Below, piece by piece: positions 24,761 through 33,315 of a stretch of DNA of 64,000 nucleotides. The position numbers were made by a program, and so were the translations under genes. The stretch's first letter is position 1. Each line of letters opens with the position of its first letter. Below the pieces are notes generated by a model that had not been told where the DNA came from, did no database searches, and saw nothing but the letters and a program-made list of their open reading frames with translations. The stretch covers positions 1 to 64,000 of the forward strand of contig CAMART010000003.1 in assembly GCA_945860705.1 (NCBI GenBank), in the 5' to 3' direction. This DNA comes from Chitinophaga pinensis (GTDB taxonomy: Bacteria > Bacteroidota > Bacteroidia > Chitinophagales > CAMDFR01).

Positions 24761-24780
24761 ACGAATTTATAAAACATAAA

Positions 24781-24812
24781 AAAACTCGATAGAATCTATC
24801 GAGTTTTTTTTT
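24781..24812. terminator. Bidirectional intrinsic terminator
   Basis: ACTCGATAG and its exact complement around a 3-nt loop, flanked by A and T runs on the two sides. It lies between the convergent stop codons of the 92-aa membrane protein gene and the CotH gene, so it can serve both. Confidence 0.85.
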
Positions 24813-24813
24813 A

Positions 24814-27147
24814 TTATTTCTGAATAACTATCTTACTTGTTTTTGAACTATACTTTATTAAATAAGTTCCATTCGGTATAAAAGTAACATCTATCTCTTG
24901 ATGGTTTTTCGCGTTTGTTTTTGATATTAGCTGACCATATATATCATATATGTATATATACTCATCTTTAAGTGGATTATCAATAAACATATAAACTTTA
25001 TTTGTAGCAGGATTTGGATATATAGTATAACTAATATCACTACTTATATCATTGATAGAAACTGTTTCATTATTTCTATTAAAAGTATGTTGTTGACTTA
25101 CGAAATTTCCTGTACCATTTGGTATACGAGCATATGCTATATCCATAGACTGTGCACCAAAGCTTACATTGTCTAGTATTTCACGATTACTATTCAATAA
25201 AAATAGTTTTTCTCCATTAGAGGCAGATAGTTTGAAGTTGGTATGCAAAGGACCTTGAGAACCATCTTCATCTGCCCACAATATAAGATATGAATTTCCT
25301 GGCATTGACGTTCCTGTTGGTATTTGAAACTTAGTGTAGTTAAGAGTATCATCACTTATAAAATAGTTGCTGATATCCACTGTACTCGAACTAGTATTAT
25401 ACAACTCTATCCAATCTTCAAATTGCCCCGCTTCATCTGCTATTGATACTGAATTTGAAGCCATCAATTCATTGATGACAATAGAAGAGTTTGAAGCTAT
25501 TTGTGGTTTTATATAATATATATATACATTGTGTTCAGCTCCTGGAGGGTCATACGAGACGGTCTTTGGAATATTATTAGCAACAGCTTCTACATAAAAA
25601 CGTACCCAAGTAGCACCTAATTGTTTTGGAATATATGCTGCATAAGTACCATCACCTGCAGCTCCATCATTGTGTATACCATCGTCGTACATGGCTATTT
25701 TAGTAAAATTGCCTACAATATTTGTTGCGTAATATAGATTGATTCCAAGAATACCTAGACCATGAGAAGCTGTAGTTCTTATAAGTGATGAATCATTTGT
25801 AGTGACTGGTGCCCAAGGTATATTGTTTACTAAATAAGTAGTAGAACTAATCATAGGAGACTCTACATTTACTTCAGGATTTGTCAATAAAAAATTTCTT
25901 CTATAAGATATAAAACTTTTTAAAGTATCTAATTCTCTAGTAAAAGATGTATACGTACTTAATTTAATGGGATCAGCATTAACAAAAGAATCTATTTTAT
26001 CTCCAATACTATCTATAAAATTATGTGCTGTTGTAATGTCAAAATCTTCATTTATCAATGTACGTAAATGAGCTAAATATCTTTGTCTGTATTCTGGCAC
26101 CACAAAAAGTCTATGCATTAATGGATAATTGTCATTAGTTGCATTATAAAATGGACTCCATGCTTTATTTCTTCCTTCCATCACGCTATTGCCATCATAC
26201 TCAAGTGGAGTGATTCTACCTGTCTCCGATTCCCAATATGCAAAATAATCCATCTTACCTTTAAAAATATAACCATCATCATCTGAGTATAAATTTTCTG
26301 TAGCAACGTGCCAAAGAGATCTATCTACATCCAATACTGGTGGTATAACTGTAGTTCTATTTGGCAATAGAGTATTTCCTAATTTATCACAAGTAGTGAT
26401 TAGGTCTTGCCATGGATGAACTTTGGAAGTAAATTTCAAATCATAATGAGTTTTATATCTAGCAGAGTCCGTACCAAGCCAGTTGAGTGCAGCTGTACTA
26501 TCACCCCACATTCCTCCACCTCCTCCTGGTGATCCTGGAGGTTTATCAGCTCTCCAATGTGTACCATTATTAGATAAAAACCATTCTTTGATAAATGATT
26601 TATTTAAGTTTTGAACACATGGATATAAACCATATTCAACACCATTTACTTTTAACCATACATAGGTCACTTTTGCTCCTGGTATATGATTTCTTTCATG
26701 TGTAAAATAATAGAACTCTCGCATAAAACTTGGATCGCCAAAACAATTATTTAAATTCAAAGTATTATATCCATCTATATCTTGATCTTCTTTTTTATAA
26801 TCTAAAGATATGTTGAATGATTTTTTTCTACTGGTACCAGTCATAGAATAGGAAGTCTGTCCTTTGTATCTCACACCTACACTATCATAGGAGACTCCAT
26901 CTATCTTCATATTTGCTACTAAGTCTGTTTTAGAGGCATAATTTGAAGCGAGCGTAGTCAAATAATTAGGATCCCAAAAAGTGATTTCAATATACTTTAC
27001 ATTATTTTGTTCGAAGAAGTTATTGGGAAGCTTAGAACCTGTCAATAGTTGTCTATTATCTGAACTAAGGTCTATTTCTTTTGGAAATCCTTGACCAAAT
27101 AATTGAGCACAAATAAATAAAAAATAAAATGGTAATAGGTTTTTCAT
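24814..27147 (-). CDS. T9SS-secreted CotH kinase family protein with lamin-tail domain
   Basis: 777 aa. A signal peptide (MKNLLPFYFLFICAQLFGQ) leads to a CotH kinase domain, residues about 50-430: TGTSRKKSFNISLDYK, MREFYYFTHERNHIP, VKVNGVEYGLYPCVQNLNK-like segments and EYDGNSVMEG at the catalytic Asp region. Next comes a lamin-tail domain at about 565-680 (INELMASNSVSIADE, EDWIELYN), then a type A sorting domain (IYPNPATNKVYMFI ... GTYLIKYSSKTSKIVIQK). CotH is an atypical secreted protein kinase in spore formers. Export by the T9SS and the LTD suggest a surface role. Whether it phosphorylates anything is unknown. Confidence 0.9.
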   Translation of the reverse strand: MKNLLPFYFLFICAQLFGQGFPKEIDLSSDNRQLLTGSKLPNNFFEQNNVKYIEITFWDPNYLTTLASNYASKTDLVANMKIDGVSYDSVGVRYKGQTSYSMTGTSRKKSFNISLDYKKEDQDIDGYNTLNLNNCFGDPSFMREFYYFTHERNHIPGAKVTYVWLKVNGVEYGLYPCVQNLNKSFIKEWFLSNNGTHWRADKPPGSPGGGGGMWGDSTAALNWLGTDSARYKTHYDLKFTSKVHPWQDLITTCDKLGNTLLPNRTTVIPPVLDVDRSLWHVATENLYSDDDGYIFKGKMDYFAYWESETGRITPLEYDGNSVMEGRNKAWSPFYNATNDNYPLMHRLFVVPEYRQRYLAHLRTLINEDFDITTAHNFIDSIGDKIDSFVNADPIKLSTYTSFTRELDTLKSFISYRRNFLLTNPEVNVESPMISSTTYLVNNIPWAPVTTNDSSLIRTTASHGLGILGINLYYATNIVGNFTKIAMYDDGIHNDGAAGDGTYAAYIPKQLGATWVRFYVEAVANNIPKTVSYDPPGAEHNVYIYYIKPQIASNSSIVINELMASNSVSIADEAGQFEDWIELYNTSSSTVDISNYFISDDTLNYTKFQIPTGTSMPGNSYLILWADEDGSQGPLHTNFKLSASNGEKLFLLNSNREILDNVSFGAQSMDIAYARIPNGTGNFVSQQHTFNRNNETVSINDISSDISYTIYPNPATNKVYMFIDNPLKDEYIYIYDIYGQLISKTNAKNHQEIDVTFIPNGTYLIKYSSKTSKIVIQK

Positions 27148-27211
27148 ATTAAATTTATATAGTTAATAATTACTAGACGATAATAAAGAAATAATCCTTT
27201 GTTTGGCATAA

Positions 27212-28138
27212 CTATTTCATCTTTGATCTCTTCATCAGATAAGGCATCAGTATTTGCTTGAATCCATTATCTATTGGCGCTTCTATATAATCGATTTTAT
27301 ATTGTTGGCATCTTAGTTTCAATGCTTTTTTGTAATTACTCATTTTTTCTAAATAATGAGATTTTACTTGGGATGCATTTAGTTTTAGTTCGCTACCACT
27401 TTCCATATCTACAAATAAATAAGGTCTGTTTTCAAACTCAAAATCTACTTCATGTTTTTTATCCACTACATGAAAAAATAATATTTCATGTTTATTAAAT
27501 TTAAGATGTTGCAATGCTTCAAATAATTTTTCTTGATGTGTAGAATCTATAGATTCATTGTCAAACATATCACTGAATATAACCACCATCGAGCGCTTAT
27601 GAATATTCTCTGCTATCTCATGTAAACATTTGATAGCATTCGTTTTTTTCTGTTGATTCTTATTCAGTGTATTTAAAAGATAATTATACAAAAGATTTTT
27701 ATGAACGATACTACTTTTAGAAATAGTATGTGTATGAACTGACTCATCAAATAAACTCAAACCAAAAGCATCACGTTGTCTTTTGAGAAGCTCTATCATG
27801 GATGCAATAGCCAATACAGAAAATTGCATTTTATTTTTAGCCACATCTTTTGGAAAATACATTGATGAAGAAGTATCTAAAATAAAATGACAACGAAGAT
27901 TGGTTTCTTCTTCATATTTTTTAGTATACATTTTATCGGTACGAGCAAATACTTTCCAATCTACATTTTTTGTACTTTCACCTTCGTTGTATATTCTGTG
28001 CTCTGCAAACTCAACACTGAATCCATGAAAAGGACTTTTATGCAGCCCGATAATAAAACCTTCTACAACCTGACGTGCAAGCAAATCAAGGTTTTCAAAT
28101 TCTTTTATTTCTTCTTGTTGTAGGATATTGTTTGACAT
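27212..28138 (-). CDS. DUF58 domain protein (stand-alone)
   Basis: 308 aa. The DUF58 block is clear: FAEHRIYNEGESTKNVDWKVFARTDKMYTKKYEEE, followed by a von Willebrand A-like fold with the MIDAS pattern LDTSSSMYF and FSDMFDN. Unlike the longer DUF58 protein at 56899, this one has no N-terminal membrane helices, so it is a soluble short type. DUF58 proteins normally sit next to MoxR ATPases, but none is adjacent; the only MoxR gene here is 28 kb away in its own operon. It may work with a MoxR elsewhere or on a different target. Confidence 0.85.
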   Translation of the reverse strand: MSNNILQQEEIKEFENLDLLARQVVEGFIIGLHKSPFHGFSVEFAEHRIYNEGESTKNVDWKVFARTDKMYTKKYEEETNLRCHFILDTSSSMYFPKDVAKNKMQFSVLAIASMIELLKRQRDAFGLSLFDESVHTHTISKSSIVHKNLLYNYLLNTLNKNQQKKTNAIKCLHEIAENIHKRSMVVIFSDMFDNESIDSTHQEKLFEALQHLKFNKHEILFFHVVDKKHEVDFEFENRPYLFVDMESGSELKLNASQVKSHYLEKMSNYKKALKLRCQQYKIDYIEAPIDNGFKQILMPYLMKRSKMK

Positions 28139-28186
28139 AAAGTACTATAAAAATAAGCAATAATTTCTAGATGAACTATTTTGATT

Positions 28187-28969
28187 TTATTTTTTGCTTT
28201 TTTTGTTTTTCTTCGGCTCAGGTTTTACTTCAGTAGCTTTTTCTTTTAGTAGTATTTCTTTGTCGTAGTCTAGCTCTCCTCCTTGATATCCCATTTGTTT
28301 GAGCACCCAACCTTGTCTTTTTCGCATATATCCTGTAGGATTTGCCAAATCAAATTTTCGAGGATTGGGTAGCACAATAGACATCAATGCACATTGTGTA
28401 GTAGTAAGATTTTTTGCATCTTTTTTAAAATAAGTTTGTGCTGCAGCTTCAGCTCCATATACTCCATCGCCAAATTCAATCACGTTCAAATAAACTTCCA
28501 TGATACGTTCTTTGCTCCAAATTTTTTCTATCAAAAATGTAAAATAAACTTCTAATCCTTTTCTTATCCAACCTCTATTTGGCCAAAGAAATACATTTTT
28601 AGCACATTGTTGAGATATAGTACTTGCGCCTCTCGTTTTTGGTTTTTTCTTGCCTTCTTGTTTTTCGTTATACTCCATAGCTTTTTCAATAGCTTTCATA
28701 TCAAAACCTTCATGCACTAAAAAGTTTTGATCTTCTGCACAAAAAACAGCTAACTCTAATTTTGGATTAATATTTTCTTTGCTCACCCAATCTTTTTTTA
28801 TCTGAAAAGATTTGCCATCTGCCACTCGTTCAAAACCACGCTGAAACATAAGAATAGTATAGGGAACAGGAATAAACCTATATACAACTACTAATAATAC
28901 ACTCCCTATAAAAAAAGCAAGAATTGCTTTCCAAAAATAAGTAAGGTATTTTTTGAATCTATTTTTCAT
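28187..28969 (-). CDS. mtgA: Monofunctional peptidoglycan glycosyltransferase
   Basis: 260 aa with one N-terminal transmembrane helix (about 13-36) and a family 51 glycosyltransferase domain. Catalytic Glu lies in AVFCAEDQNFLVHEGFD; other motifs are RGASTISQQCAKNVFLW, KIWSKERIMEVYLNVIEFG and YGAEAAAQTYF. The C-terminus is Lys-rich (KPEPKKNKKSKK). It polymerises lipid II glycan strands without crosslinking. Two ATGs are adjacent (28972 and 28969); a TAAATTTG box ends 4 nt before 28969, which favours that start and suggests a leaderless message. Confidence 0.93.
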   Translation of the reverse strand: MKNRFKKYLTYFWKAILAFFIGSVLLVVVYRFIPVPYTILMFQRGFERVADGKSFQIKKDWVSKENINPKLELAVFCAEDQNFLVHEGFDMKAIEKAMEYNEKQEGKKKPKTRGASTISQQCAKNVFLWPNRGWIRKGLEVYFTFLIEKIWSKERIMEVYLNVIEFGDGVYGAEAAAQTYFKKDAKNLTTTQCALMSIVLPNPRKFDLANPTGYMRKRQGWVLKQMGYQGGELDYDKEILLKEKATEVKPEPKKNKKSKK

Positions 28970-28973
28970 CATA

Positions 28974-28981
28974 CAAATTTA
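28974..28981 (-). promoter_or_regulatory. TAnnTTTG promoter box directly before mtgA
   Basis: TAAATTTG on the minus strand, ending 4 nt before the ATG at 28969. It overlaps nothing else and predicts a leaderless mRNA. Confidence 0.5.
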
Positions 28982-29000
28982 CAAGCAAATAATAAATATA

Positions 29001-29034
29001 AAAAAATCCCTCTCAAAATTGAGAAGGATTTTTG
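29001..29034. terminator. Intrinsic terminator downstream of MFS transporter gene
   Basis: AAAAATCC, an inner TCTCAA/TTGAGA stem and GGATTTTT form a hairpin with A/T runs on both sides. On the minus strand it would end the CBS-enzyme/MFS operon; it lies about 190 nt after the MFS stop codon. The rest of the 248-nt gap (29035-29220) shows nothing recognisable. Confidence 0.65.
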
Positions 29035-29220
29035 TTTTGTATTCATGACACAGCATTTATTCACTCTCTATAAATTTGGCTTGTATATTATTAGATACTC
29101 TTTATATATTTTATAAACACAAACATAAAGCTCTATTAAATATAATCCAATAGCTTATATTCATTGTGACAGAGCAATGACAGAAAACAAAAGAATTTGA
29201 CAAATTGATGACAGAATACT

Positions 29221-30450
29221 TTATTCCAAATAATCTAAATCTTTATGAAAAGATTCTCGTACAAAATATAAACTAATGAAAGCAATAAGCATACAAATAC
29301 CACCAACTAAATAGCCACTAAATACCATACCTAGCGAACAGGTAATAGATAAATATTTGAATAATGAAGTAATAGGCCATACACTTCCTCTCACAAAATT
29401 AGGAACGGTATTGGTCACTGTGCTACGAATATTAGTTCCAAATTGCTCTGATGCAATGGTTACAAATAATGCCCAATAGCCAGTGCCTGCACCTAGAGCA
29501 AAACACATAAAATAAAATAATTCTACTGAAATATTTTTTAATACTAAATATAAAACTATACAAATAACAGATATCAATAAATAAGTCAGTACAACTTTCT
29601 TTCTACTTTTGAGAACTTGACTTAATAAACCACTAAATATATCTCCTACACATAAACCAATATATGAATACATAATAGCATCCTCTGTATGCACTTCTCC
29701 ACTTACGTTTAGCAATACAGCAAACTTTTTAGCATTACCCATAAGCACCGCTATTATAAACCAAATAGGTACTCCTACACCAATGCAGGTAATATATTTT
29801 AGAAAACGTTCTTTAGATTGAAAGAGCATAAAAAAATTGCCTCTTTGAACAGATGAATCATCTAAAGACTTATACATGCCTGACTCCAATGTACCAGCTC
29901 GCAATGCTAATAATAATAAGCCTAGAACTCCACCGATGATATATAGTGTACTCCAATCCAATCCACTTTTTTTCAATAATGCAGCCATAACTGCACCCAA
30001 TGCACCAAAGCTCACAATAATCATGGTGCCTATACCCCGCTTATCTTTTTCCATTGTTTCGGAGATGAGGGTAATGCCTGCACCTAATTCGCCTGCTAAG
30101 CCTACTCCTGCTATAAAACGAGCTACTGAATAGGTATTGATATCATATACAAATGCATTGCCTAAATTAGCTATCGAGTACAAAAGAATCGAACCAAATA
30201 ATACTTTTACTCTACCTATTTTGTCACCCATGATTCCCCATAACAAACCACCTACAAGCATCCCTATCATTTGAAAATTAAATAAACGTGTACCATACTC
30301 AAAAAGTTCTGTTTCTGTTTTATAACCTAGTGCTATCAAACTATCTGCTTTCACTACTTGAAACAAAATCAAATCATAAATATCTACAAAGTAGCCTAGA
30401 GATGCTACTATTACAAGTAAGTAGGGGATATTGTATTTTTTTAATGACAT
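29221..30450 (-). CDS. MFS transporter
   Basis: 409 aa with about 12 hydrophobic helices. The MFS loop 2-3 motif is GDKIGRVKVLFGSILLYSIANLGNAF, and the helix 4-5 region VARFIAGVGLAGELGAGITLISETM has the G-x-x-G-E-x-G pattern of the metabolite:proton symporter/sugar porter-like group. The central loop between helices 6 and 7 is charged (LESGMYKSLDDSSVQRGN). Substrate unknown. It starts 8 nt after the stop of the cystathionine beta-synthase-like gene, so the two are cotranscribed; an amino acid or sulfur compound is a reasonable guess. Confidence 0.88.
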   Translation of the reverse strand: MSLKKYNIPYLLVIVASLGYFVDIYDLILFQVVKADSLIALGYKTETELFEYGTRLFNFQMIGMLVGGLLWGIMGDKIGRVKVLFGSILLYSIANLGNAFVYDINTYSVARFIAGVGLAGELGAGITLISETMEKDKRGIGTMIIVSFGALGAVMAALLKKSGLDWSTLYIIGGVLGLLLLALRAGTLESGMYKSLDDSSVQRGNFFMLFQSKERFLKYITCIGVGVPIWFIIAVLMGNAKKFAVLLNVSGEVHTEDAIMYSYIGLCVGDIFSGLLSQVLKSRKKVVLTYLLISVICIVLYLVLKNISVELFYFMCFALGAGTGYWALFVTIASEQFGTNIRSTVTNTVPNFVRGSVWPITSLFKYLSITCSLGMVFSGYLVGGICMLIAFISLYFVRESFHKDLDYLE

Positions 30451-30458
30451 AAAAAAAA

Positions 30459-31826
30459 TTAGATGCCTGCCATAGCTTCTATCAAATCATATTTAGTAAT
30501 GATACTATGTAGACCAGAATTTTCTTTTACTAATACAGCACTCATTTCTTTGCTAAGCATTTTACTGATGTCTGATGCAGTAGCTTCTATACTTACTAAA
30601 GGGAAAGGTGCATTCATCACTTCTTTTACTTTTTTATCTTTATTAAATGGATTTTCCATTAAATTTTCTAAAATAATTTTTTCTGTGATACTACCTACTA
30701 TATCTAATTCAGTACCTACAGGAATCTGACTCAATCCGTTTTCTTTCATCGTATGAAAAACAGTGGCTAATGTATCTTCAGGAGAAGCTATGATTAATTT
30801 TTTCATATTTTTTCTATCAATAATATTTCTAGCATTGATGACTTCATCTTTTAGATATCCACGCTCACGCATCCACTCATCATTATATATTTTTGCTACA
30901 TATCTACTACCATGATCATGGAGTATTATCACTACTACATCACCTTCTTTAAATTTGTCTTTCAATTGTAAGAGCCCTTGCATAACCGTACCTGCACTAT
31001 ATCCACAAAACAATCCTTCTTCTTTAGCCAGTTTACGAGCCATTATAGCTCCATCCATATCCGTCACTTGCTCTATATGATCTATCAAATTCATATCATA
31101 GTTTTGAGGTACAAAGTCCTCTCCTATTCCTTCTGTGAAATATGGATATACTTCATTCATATCTAATTGTCCTGTTTCTTTATATTTTTTCAATAAAGAA
31201 CCATATACATCAATACCATATACTTTGATATTTGGATTTTTTTCTTTTAGATACATAGCAGTGCCACATACAGTACCACCAGTGCCTATCGTAGTAACAT
31301 AGTGTGTTACTTTACCATCTGTTTGATCCCAAATTTCTGGACCTGTAGACTCATAATGAGCTTGTCTATTACTTAGATTGTCATATTGATTTAAGTGTAC
31401 ACTATTCGGGATTTCTTTAGCTAATCTTTTTGCTACTGAATAATACGAACGAGGATCTTCTGGTTCAACATTGGTAGGACATACAATAACATCTGCACCT
31501 ACAGCACGAAGAATATCAACTTTTGATTTACTTTGCTTATCAGTAGTAGTAAAAATACATTTATATCCTTTTACAACACTAGCTAAAGCAATACCCATTC
31601 CTGTATTACCGCTAGTGCATTCTATTATAGTTCCTCCTAGTTTTAGAGTGCCATTTTTTTCAGCATCTTCTACCATTTTTATTCCTATTCTATCCTTAAT
31701 AGAATTACCAGGATTAAAGTATTCTACTTTAGCAAAAAACTGACCAGGAATATCTTTAGTAAGTTTATTAATTTTTACAAGTGGTGTTTTACCTACTGTT
31801 TCGAGGATATTATTATAGTATTTCAT
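30459..31826 (-). CDS. Cystathionine beta-synthase-like PLP enzyme with CBS domain pair
   Basis: 455 aa. The PLP fold type II half (about 1-320) has GNSIKDRIG with the PLP lysine, TSGNTGMGIAL, the GTGGTVCGTA phosphate loop and FCGYSAGT. The C-terminal 120 residues hold two CBS motifs (LIIASPEDTLATVFHTMKENGLSQIPV and VKEVMNAPFPLVSIEATASDISKML), a Bateman module that binds adenosyl ligands. The layout is that of cystathionine beta-synthase; cysteine synthase is an alternative. With the cystathionine gamma-synthase at 58928 it suggests transsulfuration. First gene of an operon with an MFS transporter; a perfect inverted repeat lies at its promoter. Confidence 0.9.
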   Translation of the reverse strand: MKYYNNILETVGKTPLVKINKLTKDIPGQFFAKVEYFNPGNSIKDRIGIKMVEDAEKNGTLKLGGTIIECTSGNTGMGIALASVVKGYKCIFTTTDKQSKSKVDILRAVGADVIVCPTNVEPEDPRSYYSVAKRLAKEIPNSVHLNQYDNLSNRQAHYESTGPEIWDQTDGKVTHYVTTIGTGGTVCGTAMYLKEKNPNIKVYGIDVYGSLLKKYKETGQLDMNEVYPYFTEGIGEDFVPQNYDMNLIDHIEQVTDMDGAIMARKLAKEEGLFCGYSAGTVMQGLLQLKDKFKEGDVVVIILHDHGSRYVAKIYNDEWMRERGYLKDEVINARNIIDRKNMKKLIIASPEDTLATVFHTMKENGLSQIPVGTELDIVGSITEKIILENLMENPFNKDKKVKEVMNAPFPLVSIEATASDISKMLSKEMSAVLVKENSGLHSIITKYDLIEAMAGI

Positions 31827-31827
31827 A

Positions 31828-31847
31828 TTTGTATATTTATATACAAA
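31828..31847. promoter_or_regulatory. 9-bp inverted repeat between promoter box and start codon
   Basis: TTTGTATAT-TT-ATATACAAA, a perfect 9-bp inverted repeat beginning 2 nt before the ATG at 31826 and overlapping the 5' end of the TAnnTTTG box. The position suits a repressor operator for the operon. Confidence 0.5.
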
Positions 31848-31851
31848 GGTA
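31844..31851 (-). promoter_or_regulatory. TAnnTTTG promoter box (CBS enzyme / MFS operon)
   Basis: TACCTTTG on the minus strand, 17 nt before the ATG at 31826, overlapping the inverted repeat. Confidence 0.6.
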
Positions 31852-31908
31852 ATACTATTCTATTTGATATAGAAATACATACAATAAGTCAACTACTATG
31901 ACTGTGAT

Positions 31909-32688
31909 TTATTCCTTTATAGCTTTTTTGGGGAAATTGAATAAAAAAGAAGTAGCAAGAGGTACTGCAAATATAGCTACTGTAATACCAGATATTATTA
32001 AATCTGTTGACTCTGAATCAAGAAACTTTGTAATACCACTCTCTGGCATAAAATGTGTCACAATAGAAATAGTAAGTTTTACACCTAATATAGCTATCAC
32101 AATAAATGCTGCATATTCTAAGAATGGATATTTCTCCATCAAATTTACAAATGCTTGTGCCACAAATCTCATAGCTAAAATACCAATAAAAACACCAATC
32201 CAAATAAGTCCTAATTTATCTGTAAATGCTACTGCAGCAAAAACATTATCGATAGAAAATGCCATATCCATCAGTTCTATCAAGGCAACTGTAGCCCAAA
32301 ATTGACCTACCCAACCTATGATAGTTTTATAAATTTTATTTTCTTCTTTATTGTTTTCATCTCCTGCTTCGTCATCACTATCTGTTTTATTCATTTTACC
32401 TTTGAAAAAATCAAAAGCTAGATATAATAAATAAAGACCTCCAATAGGTTTTAGCCACCATACTTTTATCAACACGCCAGCCAATAATAATGCTAATCCT
32501 CTAAAAACATAAGCACCTATAATACCATATTTAAGTGCTTTTTTTCTTTGCTCGTGTGGTAAATCTAAAACCATAGTAGCTAATACTGCTGCATTATCAA
32601 CGGATAGTAGACTTTCTATTACTATTAAATTTAATATAATAATTAATGCTGATTGTAAATTGTCTCCGAATAATTCTGTAAAATTCAT
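31909..32688 (-). CDS. TerC family integral membrane protein
   Basis: 259 aa with seven or so hydrophobic helices. The family motifs are LIVIESLLSVDNAAVLATMV and LIELMDMAFSIDNVFAAVAF, each with the conserved S-x-D-N used for metal binding, and PHEQRKKALKYGIIGAYVFRG between them. A charged cytoplasmic loop (NKTDSDDEAGDENNKEENK) divides the halves. TerC/Alx homologues export or handle manganese in several bacteria; the old tellurite label is not supported by context, since no other ter genes are present. Own promoter box upstream. Confidence 0.92.
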   Translation of the reverse strand: MNFTELFGDNLQSALIIILNLIVIESLLSVDNAAVLATMVLDLPHEQRKKALKYGIIGAYVFRGLALLLAGVLIKVWWLKPIGGLYLLYLAFDFFKGKMNKTDSDDEAGDENNKEENKIYKTIIGWVGQFWATVALIELMDMAFSIDNVFAAVAFTDKLGLIWIGVFIGILAMRFVAQAFVNLMEKYPFLEYAAFIVIAILGVKLTISIVTHFMPESGITKFLDSESTDLIISGITVAIFAVPLATSFLFNFPKKAIKE

Positions 32689-32704
32689 AAAACTATATTT
32701 TATG

Positions 32705-32712
32705 CAAAACTA
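32705..32712 (-). promoter_or_regulatory. TAnnTTTG promoter box (terC-like gene)
   Basis: TAGTTTTG on the minus strand, 16 nt before the ATG at 32688. Confidence 0.55.
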
Positions 32713-32730
32713 GTAAAATATATAAGAATA

Positions 32731-33261
32731 TTATCTAATCGGATTTAATGAAAGCATCGTATTGTAGAAAACATCTATCTCATTCTGATTCAATGGTCTT
32801 TTTTCACTATGTAAATTAGCTATAATCCAATATTTAAAACGTTCACCACAATTGATATAAAATATATAATCATAAAATTGCTGATCTACTGAATACATTT
32901 TAGCTACACATTCATATGGAAAGTTTTTTACATTGATATTAAAAACCGATAATTTATCATATTTCATCTTATAATAATTGCTTATATATCCTACAGCGTC
33001 TGCTGTTTCTGGACTGAATTTGTCGATAATATAAAATTCAAATGGTTTGTATGAAGAAACTCTGGGTGTATATTTTATATGACCTTCATATAAAGATACA
33101 GTTTGAATCTGAGGCTGATAACCAGATGGTGTTTTTAATTGATATATATAATTTTTGCCAAATACAGTTTCAAATCCAGGTTTGATAAATAAATCTTCAG
33201 CAATTTGAGAATAGGTAATAGAAGTGAAAAATATAAAGAAAAAAAGTAATATTGACCTCAT
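32731..33261 (-). CDS. Secreted protein of unknown function
   Basis: 176 aa with a good signal peptide (MRSILLFFFIFFTSITYSQ). The mature protein is aromatic-rich (YEGHIKYTPRVSSYKPFEFYII, SNYYKMKYDKL) with two Cys residues (YECVAKMY, INCGERFKYW) that could pair in the periplasm. I recognise no family. It lies between parE and the terC-like gene on the minus strand, with its own 54-nt spacer to parE and no visible promoter box. AT content is like its neighbours. No sorting domain, so it is probably periplasmic. Confidence 0.6.
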   Translation of the reverse strand: MRSILLFFFIFFTSITYSQIAEDLFIKPGFETVFGKNYIYQLKTPSGYQPQIQTVSLYEGHIKYTPRVSSYKPFEFYIIDKFSPETADAVGYISNYYKMKYDKLSVFNINVKNFPYECVAKMYSVDQQFYDYIFYINCGERFKYWIIANLHSEKRPLNQNEIDVFYNTMLSLNPIR

Positions 33262-33315
33262 ATATATAAATTATGTTCTTTAATACGGATATATTAAAAT
33301 TTTGTTACATGTATT

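Noticed and set aside
31898-32305. 135-aa plus-strand ORF opposite the terC-like gene
   Set aside because: It is antisense to clear TerC motifs; its hydrophobic pattern mirrors the helices on the other strand.
31909-32688. Tellurite resistance system
   Set aside because: Only a TerC homologue is present, without terB, terD or terE; the family more often handles manganese.
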